From assembly GCA_030681515.1 (NCBI GenBank), contig JAUXSE010000066.1, positions 1-34,502 on the forward strand: a DNA stretch of 34,502 nt. The letters are read 5' to 3'. Origin of the DNA: Geothrix sp. GTDB taxonomy: Bacteria; Acidobacteriota; Holophagae; Holophagales; Holophagaceae. Positions 14,135-23,221 of the stretch are shown here, in pieces; position 1 is the stretch's first letter; the number at the start of each line of letters is the position of its first letter. The position numbers were made by a program, and so were the translations under genes. A model generated the notes under the pieces. It saw nothing but the letters and a program-made list of their open reading frames with translations, was not told the origin of the DNA and did not search any database.

Positions 14135-15271
14135 CTACTTCTTCAGCTTCATCAGGTCCAGAAAGATCACCAGGGCCATCAGGGAGGCCAGCAGCAGGAA
14201 GCCGCCGGTGAGGATCTTCTCCTTGAGTTCGAGGGTGAGATCCCTGCGGCGCAGCTTTTCAAAAGTGAGCAGGGCCATGTGGCCGCCGTCGAGGGCGGGG
14301 ATGGGCAGGGCGTTGAGCAGGGCCAGCTGCAGGCTGATGGCGCCGCACATGAACAGAAAGACATCCCAGCCGGACTTGGCGGCGCGGCTGCCCTGCTGGA
14401 TGATGCCGATGGGCCCGGCCACTTCGGCGCTCCTGGCCTGGAAGGTGACGAGGCGCTTGAGAAAGCCGAAGACCTGGCCGCTCATGCGCCAGGAGGTGGC
14501 CACGGCGAAGCGCCCGCCCTCCAGGACATCGCCGGGACGGTAGGCGCGGCGCTCCAGGGGCGTGGACAGGGGGGCGGGCATGAAGCCCAGGCGGCCCTTG
14601 CCGTCATCGAGCCGCGGCGTGAGGGGCAGCTCCATGGGCTGGCCTTCGCGGGTGATCCGGAAGGGCAGGGGCTGGCCGGGGCGGGCCTGGATGTAGGCCA
14701 CGGCGGCCTCCCATTCGGAGCCCGGAAAGGCCATGTCCGCGATGCCGCGAAGCTCGTCGCCCACCTTCAGGCCACCCTGTTCGGCGGCGCCGCCCGGGAT
14801 GACCTGGATGACGGTCCAGGATTCCTTCACCTTGGTGACCCGGGCCTGGTCGGCCCCCACCAGGGTGAACAGGATCAGGGTGGTGGCCAGGTTGGCCAGG
14901 ATGCCGCCGCTGTAGAAGAGCATCCGCTTGCCATAGGGCTGCTTGAGGAAGCCGTAGGGATCCTCCGCCCCGGGCTCCTCGGGGTTGAAGCCCGCCAGCT
15001 TCACGTAGCCGCCCAGGGGCAGGGCGGACAGGCGCACATCGGTCTCGCGCCATTTGAAGCCGAGGAGGCGCGGGCCGAAGCCCAGGGAAAAGACCTCCAC
15101 GGGCATCCCCATGTACTTGGCCGCCAGGAAGTGGCCGCCTTCGTGGAGGAAGATCAGGCCACCCAGCATGAGCACGGGGCCCCAGAAACCCACGCCGGGA
15201 AACGTCAGGGCCACGACGGACAGGGTGATGATCGCGAAGGAGAAGGAGAGCGAAAGGCGAAGGCGGTTCAT
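14135..15271 (-). CDS. rseP: RIP metalloprotease, site-2 protease family
   Basis: RseP-type proteases cut membrane-embedded anti-sigma factors and signal peptides. The 378-residue protein has the zinc site LHEGGHFLAAKYMGM in the first membrane segments, a PDZ domain around residues 180-250 (VIPGGAAEQGGLKVGDELRG) and the second metal motif NALPIPALDGGHM near the C terminus, with at least four membrane helices. Only one PDZ domain is clear, whereas E. coli RseP has two. The start at 15271 is fixed by an ATGA overlap with the dxr stop; the open frame extends 12 codons further into dxr. Its place after uppS, cdsA and dxr is the classical order of this operon. Confidence 0.94.
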   Translation of the reverse strand: MNRLRLSLSFSFAIITLSVVALTFPGVGFWGPVLMLGGLIFLHEGGHFLAAKYMGMPVEVFSLGFGPRLLGFKWRETDVRLSALPLGGYVKLAGFNPEEPGAEDPYGFLKQPYGKRMLFYSGGILANLATTLILFTLVGADQARVTKVKESWTVIQVIPGGAAEQGGLKVGDELRGIADMAFPGSEWEAAVAYIQARPGQPLPFRITREGQPMELPLTPRLDDGKGRLGFMPAPLSTPLERRAYRPGDVLEGGRFAVATSWRMSGQVFGFLKRLVTFQARSAEVAGPIGIIQQGSRAAKSGWDVFLFMCGAISLQLALLNALPIPALDGGHMALLTFEKLRRRDLTLELKEKILTGGFLLLASLMALVIFLDLMKLKK

Positions 15272-16440
15272 GGACACCCGAGAGATCGGGTCCGGGCTTG
15301 GACCCATCCTTCAGCATGACGCCTCGCGGCCTGATCCGCATCCAGCACTTGGGCGAGGGACCCCAGCGGCGTGGCGGGGATCCGGGTGAGGGTGTCCCGG
15401 TTGCAGGCCTGGATGTCCCAGAAGCCCAGGCGCCCTTGGAGGAAAGCGGCCACGGCCACCTCGTTGGCGGCATTCAGCAGGGCCGGTGCCGTGCCCCCTT
15501 CCCGGAGGGCTTCGAAGGCCAGCCCCAGGCAGGGGAAGCGGTCCAGATCGGGGGCCTCGAAGGTCCAGGCGCGGGCCTCGTCCCAGGGATAGGGCGCCAC
15601 GGGGCCCGGCTGCTTGTCTGGATGGAGCAGGCAGTACTGGATGGGCAGCTTCATGTCGTTGGCGCAGACCTGCAGCTGGTAGCTGCCGTCGTGGAAGCCC
15701 ACCATGGCGTGGACCTGGCTCTGGGGATGGACGGTGACGGCCACCTGATCGGCGCATAGCCCGAAGAGCACGGACGCCTCGATGACCTCCAGCCCCTTGT
15801 TCATCAGCGTGGCGGAATCAATGGTGATCTTGGGGCCCATCTTCCAGGTGGGATGGTTGAGGGCCTCGGCGATGGTGGCGGCCTGGATGCGGGCCAGGGG
15901 CCAGTCCCGGAAGGGGCCGCCGCTGGCGGTGATGCGGACTTCGCGGATGCTCGCGGGATCGCGGCCATCCAGCAGCTGATGCAGGGCCGCGTGTTCGCTA
16001 TCCACGGGCAGCAGTTCGCCGCCCCCGGCCAGGGCCGCCTCGTGCATCAACGCCCCGCCCACCACGAGGGATTCCTTGTTGGCCACGCAGACCCGCCGGC
16101 CCGCGCGCAGGGCGGCTTCGGTGCTGGCCAGCCCCGCGCTGCCCACGATGGCGGCCACCACCGTATCGGCGTCGGCAAGGAGGGCGCAGGCCAGGAGGCC
16201 TTCCTCGCCCCAGTGCAGTTCGGGATGGTAGGACAGATTCGAGCGCAGCCAGTGGGCGTCCTCCTTCGAGGCCACGGACACGGCGCGGGGCCGGAAGGCT
16301 TCGCACTGGGCCTTCATCAGCTCCCGGTTCCGTCCCGCCGCCAGGGCCACCACCGATAGCCGTTCCGGATGGGCCCGCACCACCTCCAGCGTGGCGGTGC
16401 CGATGGAGCCGGTGGAGCCGAGGAGGGCGAGGTGGCGCAT
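15268..16440 (-). CDS. dxr: 1-deoxy-D-xylulose 5-phosphate reductoisomerase
   Basis: Dxr converts DXP to 2-C-methyl-D-erythritol 4-phosphate, the committed step of the MEP isoprenoid pathway, using NADPH and a divalent metal. The 390-residue protein has the N-terminal nucleotide-binding motif GSTGSIGTATLEVV, ANKESLVVGG, the metal-binding DSEHAALHQLL, the catalytic-loop region HPTWKMGPKITIDSATLMNK and a C-terminal helical domain with LNAANEVAVAAF. The start is the ATG at 16440 (MRHLALLGS); upstream extension enters repeat sequence. Its Shine-Dalgarno, GGAG, lies 11 bases away inside the inverted repeat of the neighbouring GxxExxY unit. Product feeds undecaprenyl phosphate synthesis by UppS, encoded two genes upstream. 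Confidence 0.96.
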   Translation of the reverse strand: MRHLALLGSTGSIGTATLEVVRAHPERLSVVALAAGRNRELMKAQCEAFRPRAVSVASKEDAHWLRSNLSYHPELHWGEEGLLACALLADADTVVAAIVGSAGLASTEAALRAGRRVCVANKESLVVGGALMHEAALAGGGELLPVDSEHAALHQLLDGRDPASIREVRITASGGPFRDWPLARIQAATIAEALNHPTWKMGPKITIDSATLMNKGLEVIEASVLFGLCADQVAVTVHPQSQVHAMVGFHDGSYQLQVCANDMKLPIQYCLLHPDKQPGPVAPYPWDEARAWTFEAPDLDRFPCLGLAFEALREGGTAPALLNAANEVAVAAFLQGRLGFWDIQACNRDTLTRIPATPLGSLAQVLDADQAARRHAEGWVQARTRSLGCP

Positions 16441-16920
16441 TAAAAAAAGATCTCCACGAAGGACACTAAGAGAAGACACCAGGACACGAAGAGCAGGGCT
16501 GAGTTGTCAGTTGACCATCCGGATCCATTCGAGCTTGGGATGGTGGCCGAAGTTCAGCAATACACCCACGGAATGGCCTGTGGCCTTGAGGTAATTCAGG
16601 AGCTGGGCACGGTCGGCATCGCCTATTCCGTCTGAGGCTTTGAGTTCCACCAGAATGGCCCCGAAGGCCACGAAGTCGGCCCGGTACGTCTTCTTCAGGG
16701 GTTCACCTTTGTAATGGATCTGGAGGAGAACCTCTTGCTCAAAAGGGATTCCGGCGCAGGACATTTCCTTGGCAAAAGCCTCGGCGTAGACGGCCTCAAG
16801 GAACCCGGGCCCCAATGCACGGTGGACCTCGATGGCCGCGCCGACGATGGCAAACACCTCGTCCTTGAAACGCAGTTCCTTCGTGTCCATTCGTCTCCTT
16901 CGTGTCCTTCGTGGAGATCA
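16441..16920 (-). mobile_element. Inserted unit: GxxExxY gene between imperfect inverted repeats
   Basis: The 45-base ends are imperfect inverted repeats sharing GATCTCCACGAAGGACAC (16449-16466 on the plus strand, and its complement at 16902-16919), followed by GACACGAAG words. One end begins at the TGA stop of cdsA and the other reaches the dxr start codon, so the unit fills the whole gap in an operon that is otherwise tightly joined. The gene's own start (MDTKE) lies inside the repeat. No transposase is present, so movement would need a helper. Confidence 0.6.
16507..16890 (-). CDS. GxxExxY protein (PD-(D/E)XK nuclease superfamily)
   Basis: The 127-residue protein shows the family name motif as GFLEAVY near residue 30, after IVGAAIEVHRALGP. 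It also has a nuclease-like core: Asp in KTYRADFVAFG and the Glu-Leu-Lys of ILVELKASDG, the D...ExK pattern of PD-(D/E)XK enzymes. A closing segment GVLLNFGHHPKLEWIRMV is typical of the family. The biological role is not established. GGAGACGA precedes the ATG at 16890. It interrupts the uppS-cdsA-dxr-rseP operon and is flanked by inverted repeats that include its start codon, so it is probably an inserted unit. Transcription through it must continue for dxr and rseP to be expressed from the uppS promoter. Confidence 0.88.
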   Translation of the reverse strand: MDTKELRFKDEVFAIVGAAIEVHRALGPGFLEAVYAEAFAKEMSCAGIPFEQEVLLQIHYKGEPLKKTYRADFVAFGAILVELKASDGIGDADRAQLLNYLKATGHSVGVLLNFGHHPKLEWIRMVN

Positions 16921-17804
16921 GTTGAATCCGTGGACGAAATGCACATAGGCATACAGCGCCGGCGCCGCGAACACCAGGCTGTCCACGCGGTCCAGCAGGC
17001 CGCCATGGCCGGGGATGGATACGCCGCCCACGTTGGAATCCTTCACGCCGGCGCTGCGCTTCCAGGTGCTTTCCACCAGGTCGCCCAGCTGGCCGGCCGT
17101 GCCGAGCAGCAGGCCCAGGGCCACCGCGTCCACGGGGGTCCATTCGGGGCAGACCGTGGCCCGCATGAGGAAGGCGCCGATCAGGTTGCCCCCCAGGTTG
17201 CCAAAGGCGCCCTCCCAGCTCTTCTTGGGGCTCACCCTGGGGGCCAGCTTGTGGCGGCCGAAGTAGCTGCCCACGAAGTAGGCGGCGGTGTCGCCGAACC
17301 ACGTGATGATGAAGAGGGCGAGGATCAGGCGGCTGCCGGTCCTGGGCAGGGAGCCCTGCAGCATGAAGAGCTTCATCTGGAAGCCCAGGCCGAAGCCCAG
17401 GTAGAGGACCCCCAGCCAGGTGATGGCCTGGCTGGGCAGGGCCTCCTCCAGCCTGGAATCAAAAAAGAGGGCCCCGAAGTGGATGACCATGGCCCCCGCG
17501 GCGACCACCAGCCAAAGCGGCAGGGGATCCTGCTGGCCGGTGACCAGGAAGAAGTGGGCCAGGAAGCCCCAGGCCACCAGCACCCCGGTGGCCAGCGATG
17601 GGTTGAAGCCCCGGGCCCGGGCGATGAGGGTCATTTCATGCATGCCCATGGCCATGGCCATGGCCATGGCCCCCAGGTAGGCCCAGGGGGCCCAGGGGCG
17701 ATCCCCGAACCACAGGAGGCTGAAGAAGAAGACCCCGAAGACCAGGGCCGTGGTCACGCGCACGGTCATGTTCCGGGTGTCCACCTTGGGTGTGGTCCGT
17801 TCCA

Positions 17805-17805
<1 letters not shown>
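16918..17805 (-). CDS. cdsA: Phosphatidate cytidylyltransferase
   Basis: CdsA makes CDP-diacylglycerol from phosphatidate and CTP at the inner membrane, the entry to phospholipid synthesis. The 295-residue protein has about eight membrane helices and the C-terminal CDS signature at about residues 245-275: STWKRSAGVKDS followed by PGHGGLLDRVDSLVF. The start is the ATG at 17805, overlapping the uppS stop by one base (TGATG). An oddity is a run of alternating Met and Ala near residue 50, encoded by five tandem CCATGG hexamers (17646-17675). The stop TGA is the first element of the flanking repeat of the GxxExxY unit. Confidence 0.95.
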
Positions 17806-18487
<682 letters not shown>

Positions 18488-18491
<4 letters not shown>

Positions 18492-18598
18492 CGCGTGCCC
18501 CACCGCCCGGGGAATCCGGGCCGTTCCGCGTGGGCGGCCTCGCGTAGGCCCGCAGGGCCTACCGAGACGATGATCGCGACATGGGTCGGGATGCTCAT
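18488..18598 (-). CDS. Leader ORF 2 upstream of uppS, 36 aa
   Basis: It is nearly identical to leader ORF 1 (residue 11 is Val for Ile and residue 34 Gly for Ser). Its TGA at 18488-18490 overlaps the genuine uppS ATG at 18489-18491, so ribosomes finishing here could restart on uppS. Confidence 0.4.
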
Positions 18599-18705
18599 CG
18601 CGTGCTCCACCGCCCGGGGAATCCGGGCCGTTCCGCGTGGGCGGCCTCGCGTAGGCCCGCAGGGCCTACCGAGATGATGATCGCGACATGGGTCGGGATG
18701 CTCAT
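18595..18705 (-). CDS. Leader ORF 1 upstream of uppS, 36 aa
   Basis: It starts with the same 10 residues as UppS (MSIPTHVAII), then departs (ISVGPAGLRE) because the duplicated segment joins upstream sequence. Its TGA overlaps the ATG of leader ORF 2 as ATGA. The upstream Shine-Dalgarno is weak. Whether it is translated is unknown; its geometry would allow coupled re-initiation. Confidence 0.4.
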   Translation of the reverse strand: MSIPTHVAIIISVGPAGLREAAHAERPGFPGRWSTR

Positions 18706-18832
18706 GGCGCCAGGAACCCCTGAAGTAGGAAAAAACTCATGCTAGCACGGGGCTTGCCGTTGAGATGGGGGAGGCCCTTAGTCGTCCGGGCCCCGTGTTA
18801 GGCTTGATTCCATCAATTTTCCTGGCGAACCC

Positions 18833-21202
18833 ATGGTTCAGTTCAACACCCGCGCGAACGAGATCCTGCTCAAGCTGGTCTATTACGGGCCGGGCCTGTC
18901 GGGCAAGACGACCAATCTGCAGTCGCTGCACGCCATGTGCTCGGACCAGCAGCGGGGCGAGATGTTTTCCGTCAACACCCAGGAGGACCGGACCCTCTTC
19001 TTCGACCTGCTGCCCATCAACCTGGGCTACATCTACGGGAACGCCATCCACCTGCAGATCTACACCGTGCCGGGCCAGGTGCAGTACGACGCCAGCCGGC
19101 GGGTGGTGCTGGGCGGGGCCGACGGCGTGGTCTTCGTGGCGGATTCCAGCGAAGCCAAGATGCAGGACAATGTGGATTCGCTGTCGAACCTGTACCACAA
19201 CCTCAACGCGAACCGCCTGAACATCAAGCAGATCCCTTTCGTCCTCCAGTACAACAAGCGCGATCTGCCGGACGCCCTGGCCGTGGGCGTCATGAACCGG
19301 CGCCTGAATTTCCGCAGCGTCCCCTTTTTCGAGTCCGTGGCCAACCGCGGCACGGGCGTGCTGGACACCTTCCTGTCCATCACCCGGGAGACCGTCGGCT
19401 ACACCTTCAAGAAGTACCACCTGGACAAGAAGATCAAGGATTTCGACGAGATGCTGAATCTCATCGAATCCAATGTGCGCTCCAGCATGCGGGAGCTGCC
19501 GCCGCCCCAGGAATCGCCGTCGGTGCCCGTCGTGGAAACCACGGTGCTGCGGCATAGCAATGTCAGCGTGGCGGATCTGACCCCCGGCAAGATCGCCGAT
19601 GCCCAGGATCTGCTGGAGGATGCCCTCAAATCCAACATGGAGACCGCCCGTCTCTATTCGGAGCTGAAGCAGGCCAAGGACAACCTGGAGAAGAAGAACG
19701 AGGAACTGAGCCAGCTCTATTCCCAGCTCGACAGGGCCAACCAGGACAACCTGAAGACCCGGAAGTACCTGGAAGGCCTGGTCCAGAACATGGGCGAGGC
19801 GGTGATTTCCTACACGCCCGATGGCAAGATCCTCACCTGGAACAGCGCTGCCGAGCGCATCTTCGGCTACGCGCGGCCCGAGATCGTGGGCCGGAGCATG
19901 GCCCAGCTCACGCCAGACAACCTGCTGGGCGAATTGGATCAGGTGGCGCAGCAGGTCAGCCGCGGCCAGGTGATCCGGGACATGGTCACCACCCGCCTGC
20001 GCAAGGGAGGGATCGCCTTCTCCGCCAGCATCACCTATGCGCCGGTCCGCGGGAGCGACGACCGGGTGCTGGCCTTTTCCGTGCTGATCCGGGATACCTC
20101 GGAGCAGCGGGCCCTGGAGGACCGGCTGGTCCATTCCCAGAAGCACGAGGCGCTGGGCCGCCTGGTGCCCTCGCTGTTCCATGTGGCGGCCAACCGGCTC
20201 ACCCCGGTGCTGCTGGAAGCCCGCCTCATCTCCGAATCGGCCATGGATCCCCACCAGGCCGAACAGGCCTCGCGTCTGGTGAAGGCGGTGGAATCCGTCC
20301 AGAGCCTGCTGCACCCCCTTCAGACCGTCCTCAATCCGCCCCTGCCCTGCCGCTCCCCCGTCCAGCTCAACGAGCTGGTCCAGGAGGCGGCCTCTCTGGT
20401 GGATGCCAAGGCCCAGAGGATGGGCGTGACGGTGGAACTGAATCTGGAACCCACCCTGCCCGAGACCGCGCTCGATTCCGGGCTCATGATCCAGGCCCTC
20501 ACCCATCTGCTGTTGTACGGCCTCCAGTCCATGGCCCTCAGCCCCATGAAGCGGCTTCGGGTGGCGACCCGGGCCTCCGGCGACAGCCTCCAGGTGGTGG
20601 TGCAGGACTCCGGTCCCGCCCTGTCCGAGGGCCAGCGGGTGGATCTGTTCGATCCCGCCGGGGCCTCGACCACGGACGACCTGGGCCTGCCCATCGCCGA
20701 TATCATCGCCCGCCAGCATGGCGGCCGTCTCAGCGTGCGCAGCCAGGAGGGCCTGGGGAACGCCTTCCTGCTGGAGGTTCCCCTCGCGGTCGCGCACGCG
20801 GCGCCGGCCCCACCGGACGTGAAGGGGTTCCGGGTGCTGGTGGTGGATGACGAGGCCTTCCTGCTGGAGTGTCTCGTGGACGCGCTCCGCGCCTGGGGCA
20901 TGGAGGTCGTCGCCTGCACCCGCGGAGAGGAGGCCATCCAGAAGTTGGAAGCCGGAGCTTTCGATGGGATCGTGTCCGATATCCGGATGCCGGGCCTGTC
21001 GGGGATGGATCTGTACGACTGGCTGAAGGCCCAGCGGCCGGGGATGACGCGGCGGATCCTCTACACGACCGGGGATTCCTTCGACGCCAAGACCCGGACC
21101 TTCCTGGAGACGAACCAGGTGCCCTTCCTGGGTAAGCCCTTCGATCTAAGGCAGCTCCGGCAAAGTCTGGAGCGACTGCTAGAGATTCCGAACGAGGCGT
21201 AG
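18833..21202 (+). CDS. MglA-like GTPase fused to PAS, degenerate histidine kinase and receiver domains
   Basis: This 789-residue protein joins modules normally encoded separately. Residues 1-200 are an MglA-family Ras-like GTPase: P-loop GPGLSGKT (19-26), the MglA-type switch TVPGQ (78-82) and NKRD (141-144). A coiled coil (about 255-310) leads to a PAS domain (about 312-425). Next is a histidine-kinase-like segment with H450 in FHVAANRL. The ATP-binding half looks eroded: the N-box Asn is replaced (Y562), the G1 box reads DSGPA instead of DxGxG, and the G2 box is DDLGLP. The C-terminal receiver is intact (D672/D673, D716, T in YTTGD, K768). I infer a GTP-controlled scaffold ending in a phosphorylatable receiver. 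The start ATG has no clear Shine-Dalgarno. Confidence 0.92.
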   Translation: MVQFNTRANEILLKLVYYGPGLSGKTTNLQSLHAMCSDQQRGEMFSVNTQEDRTLFFDLLPINLGYIYGNAIHLQIYTVPGQVQYDASRRVVLGGADGVVFVADSSEAKMQDNVDSLSNLYHNLNANRLNIKQIPFVLQYNKRDLPDALAVGVMNRRLNFRSVPFFESVANRGTGVLDTFLSITRETVGYTFKKYHLDKKIKDFDEMLNLIESNVRSSMRELPPPQESPSVPVVETTVLRHSNVSVADLTPGKIADAQDLLEDALKSNMETARLYSELKQAKDNLEKKNEELSQLYSQLDRANQDNLKTRKYLEGLVQNMGEAVISYTPDGKILTWNSAAERIFGYARPEIVGRSMAQLTPDNLLGELDQVAQQVSRGQVIRDMVTTRLRKGGIAFSASITYAPVRGSDDRVLAFSVLIRDTSEQRALEDRLVHSQKHEALGRLVPSLFHVAANRLTPVLLEARLISESAMDPHQAEQASRLVKAVESVQSLLHPLQTVLNPPLPCRSPVQLNELVQEAASLVDAKAQRMGVTVELNLEPTLPETALDSGLMIQALTHLLLYGLQSMALSPMKRLRVATRASGDSLQVVVQDSGPALSEGQRVDLFDPAGASTTDDLGLPIADIIARQHGGRLSVRSQEGLGNAFLLEVPLAVAHAAPAPPDVKGFRVLVVDDEAFLLECLVDALRAWGMEVVACTRGEEAIQKLEAGAFDGIVSDIRMPGLSGMDLYDWLKAQRPGMTRRILYTTGDSFDAKTRTFLETNQVPFLGKPFDLRQLRQSLERLLEIPNEA

Positions 21203-21259
21203 GTTTGTCCCCTGCGGCATAATGGGGACTTCCACAGCACCCTCACCGAGGAGTCTCCC

Positions 21260-22405
21260 ATGCAGCGAAGCTGGGTCATGGCCATCACCCTGGTCTCGGG
21301 CCTTCTGGCCCAAGCGCCCCCCCCCGAACCGCCGCCCGTCCCCACGCAGGCCCCCGCGCCCGAGCCCAAACCCGCCGAGGTGAAGCCCGAGCCCCCGGCC
21401 GCGCCCCCGGTGGATGAGCCCAAGCCCGCGGAGGTGAAGGCCCCCGCAGCCAAGTCCTTCGACCAGCTCCGGCCCTCCCAGCGCAAGCTGGCCTACACCC
21501 TGCACCGGGCCACCCTTTCGGCCCACGAACTGGGGTACTACCGCAGCCATCCCAGGGCCATCGAGGTGCGGGATGCCCTGGAAACGCTGCTGCAAGCCAA
21601 GGCCGATATCCCCGAGAAGGCCAAGGCCGCCCTTCCCGCCGTGGAGGCCTACCTGACGAAGCTCCGCGCCCAGCACGGGCTCTACGATGTTGACGGGAAG
21701 AAGCTGCTCGTCGAAGGCACCTGGAAGGAGCTGCAGACCGCCGCCCGCGCCGCCGCCAAGGCTGGCTCCAAGGGCCTGGAACCGAGGCTGCAGAAGCTCA
21801 AGGGCCTGCTCTACGATGCCAAGGTGGACGCTGTCGCCCCCAGCTGGGCCGAGCCCGAGGCCGCCACCACCCCGGGGGCGAAAGGCCGGAAGGCCAAGGC
21901 GGTGAAGGGCCCCAAGGCCCCCGAAGGTTTCGCGAATCAGAAGGCCATCACGGCGCTCTGGTTCAAGCGTGCCCAGACCTGGGTGGAGAACACGCCCCAG
22001 GAGATCGAGATCAAGGGCGAGAAGAAGACCCGCCGGATGCCCGATCCCGTGCAGACCAAGGCCCTGAATGATCTGCTCACCTGGCTGGACAAGGATGATC
22101 TGGATCTGCTGCGCGACCCCGGTTTCGGCTGGCTGGACCTGCGCCGCCTCGGATCCTCCCCCTGCATGACGCTGCTTGCCAAGGTCGGTGATATCGCCGC
22201 CTCCAAGGCGCCCGAGGGCGCCGCGGGGGAGCTGGTCCTGCTTCCCACCGTCGAGCCCGTGCTGGGCGAGAGCAAGTTCAGCAAGGGGGATGAAAAGCGC
22301 GCCATCCTCGCCGAGGTGAAGATGAGCCCCGCCCCCGCGACCCTCGCCGGGCAGATGGCGATCTTCGAGAAGCAGGGACGCAGCCGCGAAATCGAGGTCA
22401 AGTAG
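21260..22405 (+). CDS. Secreted Pro-rich protein resembling the N-terminal part of M49 peptidases
   Basis: The 381-residue precursor has a signal peptide (about residues 1-19, ending SGLLAQA), a Pro/Lys/Glu-rich linker to about residue 65, and then a helical domain. The segment FDQLRPSQRKLAYTLHRATL, continuing through AIEVRDALETLL to YLTKLRAQHGLYDVDGKKLL, follows the pattern of the N-terminal lobe of dipeptidyl-peptidase III (M49), where 'L...QK.LAY.L..AAL.G.DI' leads to a 'YL...W...G.HH.Y...K' segment. The catalytic HExxGH motif is absent and the protein ends too early, so peptidase activity is unlikely. This relation is by eye only. GAGGAG lies ahead of the ATG at 21260, and a perfect terminator follows the stop. 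Confidence 0.75.
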   Translation: MQRSWVMAITLVSGLLAQAPPPEPPPVPTQAPAPEPKPAEVKPEPPAAPPVDEPKPAEVKAPAAKSFDQLRPSQRKLAYTLHRATLSAHELGYYRSHPRAIEVRDALETLLQAKADIPEKAKAALPAVEAYLTKLRAQHGLYDVDGKKLLVEGTWKELQTAARAAAKAGSKGLEPRLQKLKGLLYDAKVDAVAPSWAEPEAATTPGAKGRKAKAVKGPKAPEGFANQKAITALWFKRAQTWVENTPQEIEIKGEKKTRRMPDPVQTKALNDLLTWLDKDDLDLLRDPGFGWLDLRRLGSSPCMTLLAKVGDIAASKAPEGAAGELVLLPTVEPVLGESKFSKGDEKRAILAEVKMSPAPATLAGQMAIFEKQGRSREIEVK

Positions 22406-22417
22406 ACCTGCCTGCAC

Positions 22418-22450
22418 AGAAAAACGGGGCGCGACGCGCCCCGTTTTTCT
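22418..22450. terminator. Bidirectional intrinsic terminator
   Basis: A perfect 15-bp inverted repeat (22418-22432 with 22436-22450) has a 3-base loop, a GC-rich core CGGGGCGC and A/T runs on both sides. It serves the convergent genes ending at 22405 and 22449, and the stop codon of the latter overlaps the stem end. Confidence 0.9.
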
Positions 22451-23168
22451 ATTCCTCGCCCTTGCGCTGCCGGCCTTCCGGATCGAACTGGTAGCCCACG
22501 CTGCGGAGGGTGTGGACCCAGCGGGGATGGTGCGGATCGTCCTCCATCACGCGGCGGATGCGGACGATGAAGTTGTCCACGGTGCGGCTGGTGGGGTAGG
22601 CGTCCTCGCCCCAGACCTTGTCCAGGATGTCCGTGCGGCTCACCACCTGGCCGGGCCGCTCCATGAGCAGCTTGAGGATCATGCATTCCTTCACGCCCAG
22701 CTGGAAGGCGCCGCCGGGGCCCTCGCCGCAGAAGTTGTCGAAGTCCACCCAGTGGGGGCCGAAGGCCTGCCGGCTGCTGATCTCCCGGCTCTTGTACCAG
22801 GATTCGCGCCGCAGGATGGCCCGCACCCGCAGCAGCAGCTCGCGCACCTGGAAGGGCTTGCCCAGGTAGTCGTCCGCCCCGGATTCGAAGCCATGGACGC
22901 GGTCATCGCCGGTGTTCTTGGCGGTGAGGAAGAGGATGGGCGTGAAATTCTTGGCCTCGCGCACCTTCTCGCAGATGGTGAAGCCATCCAGGCCCGGCAG
23001 CATCACGTCGAGGATCACCAGGTCGTAGGCCTCCGCCAGGATTTGCTTCAGGGCCTGGTCACCCCGGGGGATCCAGGTGCAGGCGAAGCCCTCCATCTCC
23101 AGGTTGAGCTTGATGCCCTCGGCGAGACTGAGCTCGTCTTCCACCAGCAGGATCTTGGGCTCGGACAT
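22449..23168 (-). CDS. OmpR/PhoB-family response regulator without adjacent kinase
   Basis: The 239-residue regulator has an N-terminal receiver domain with E10/D11, phospho-acceptor D54 in VILDVMLPG, T82 and K104 (GKPF), then a winged-helix DNA-binding domain with the PhoB-type pattern (LGVKECMILKLLMERPGQVV, SRTVDNFIVRIRRV, HTLRSVGYQF). It should bind direct repeats when phosphorylated. No histidine kinase gene lies beside it. The only kinase-like protein nearby (18833-21202) has a degenerate ATP site and its own receiver, so the partner is probably elsewhere. It is divergent from the glycosyltransferase gene, with 53 bases between starts. Confidence 0.94.
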   Translation of the reverse strand: MSEPKILLVEDELSLAEGIKLNLEMEGFACTWIPRGDQALKQILAEAYDLVILDVMLPGLDGFTICEKVREAKNFTPILFLTAKNTGDDRVHGFESGADDYLGKPFQVRELLLRVRAILRRESWYKSREISSRQAFGPHWVDFDNFCGEGPGGAFQLGVKECMILKLLMERPGQVVSRTDILDKVWGEDAYPTSRTVDNFIVRIRRVMEDDPHHPRWVHTLRSVGYQFDPEGRQRKGEE

Positions 23169-23221
23169 GGGAAACTCCAGTGACTTCTGGGATTCTACTA
23201 GAATGGGGCCTCGGAGCGCCC

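Noticed and set aside
18737-20797. A 686-codon minus-strand frame opposite the MglA fusion gene
   Set aside because: Low-complexity composition and no family features; it mirrors codon bias of the real gene.
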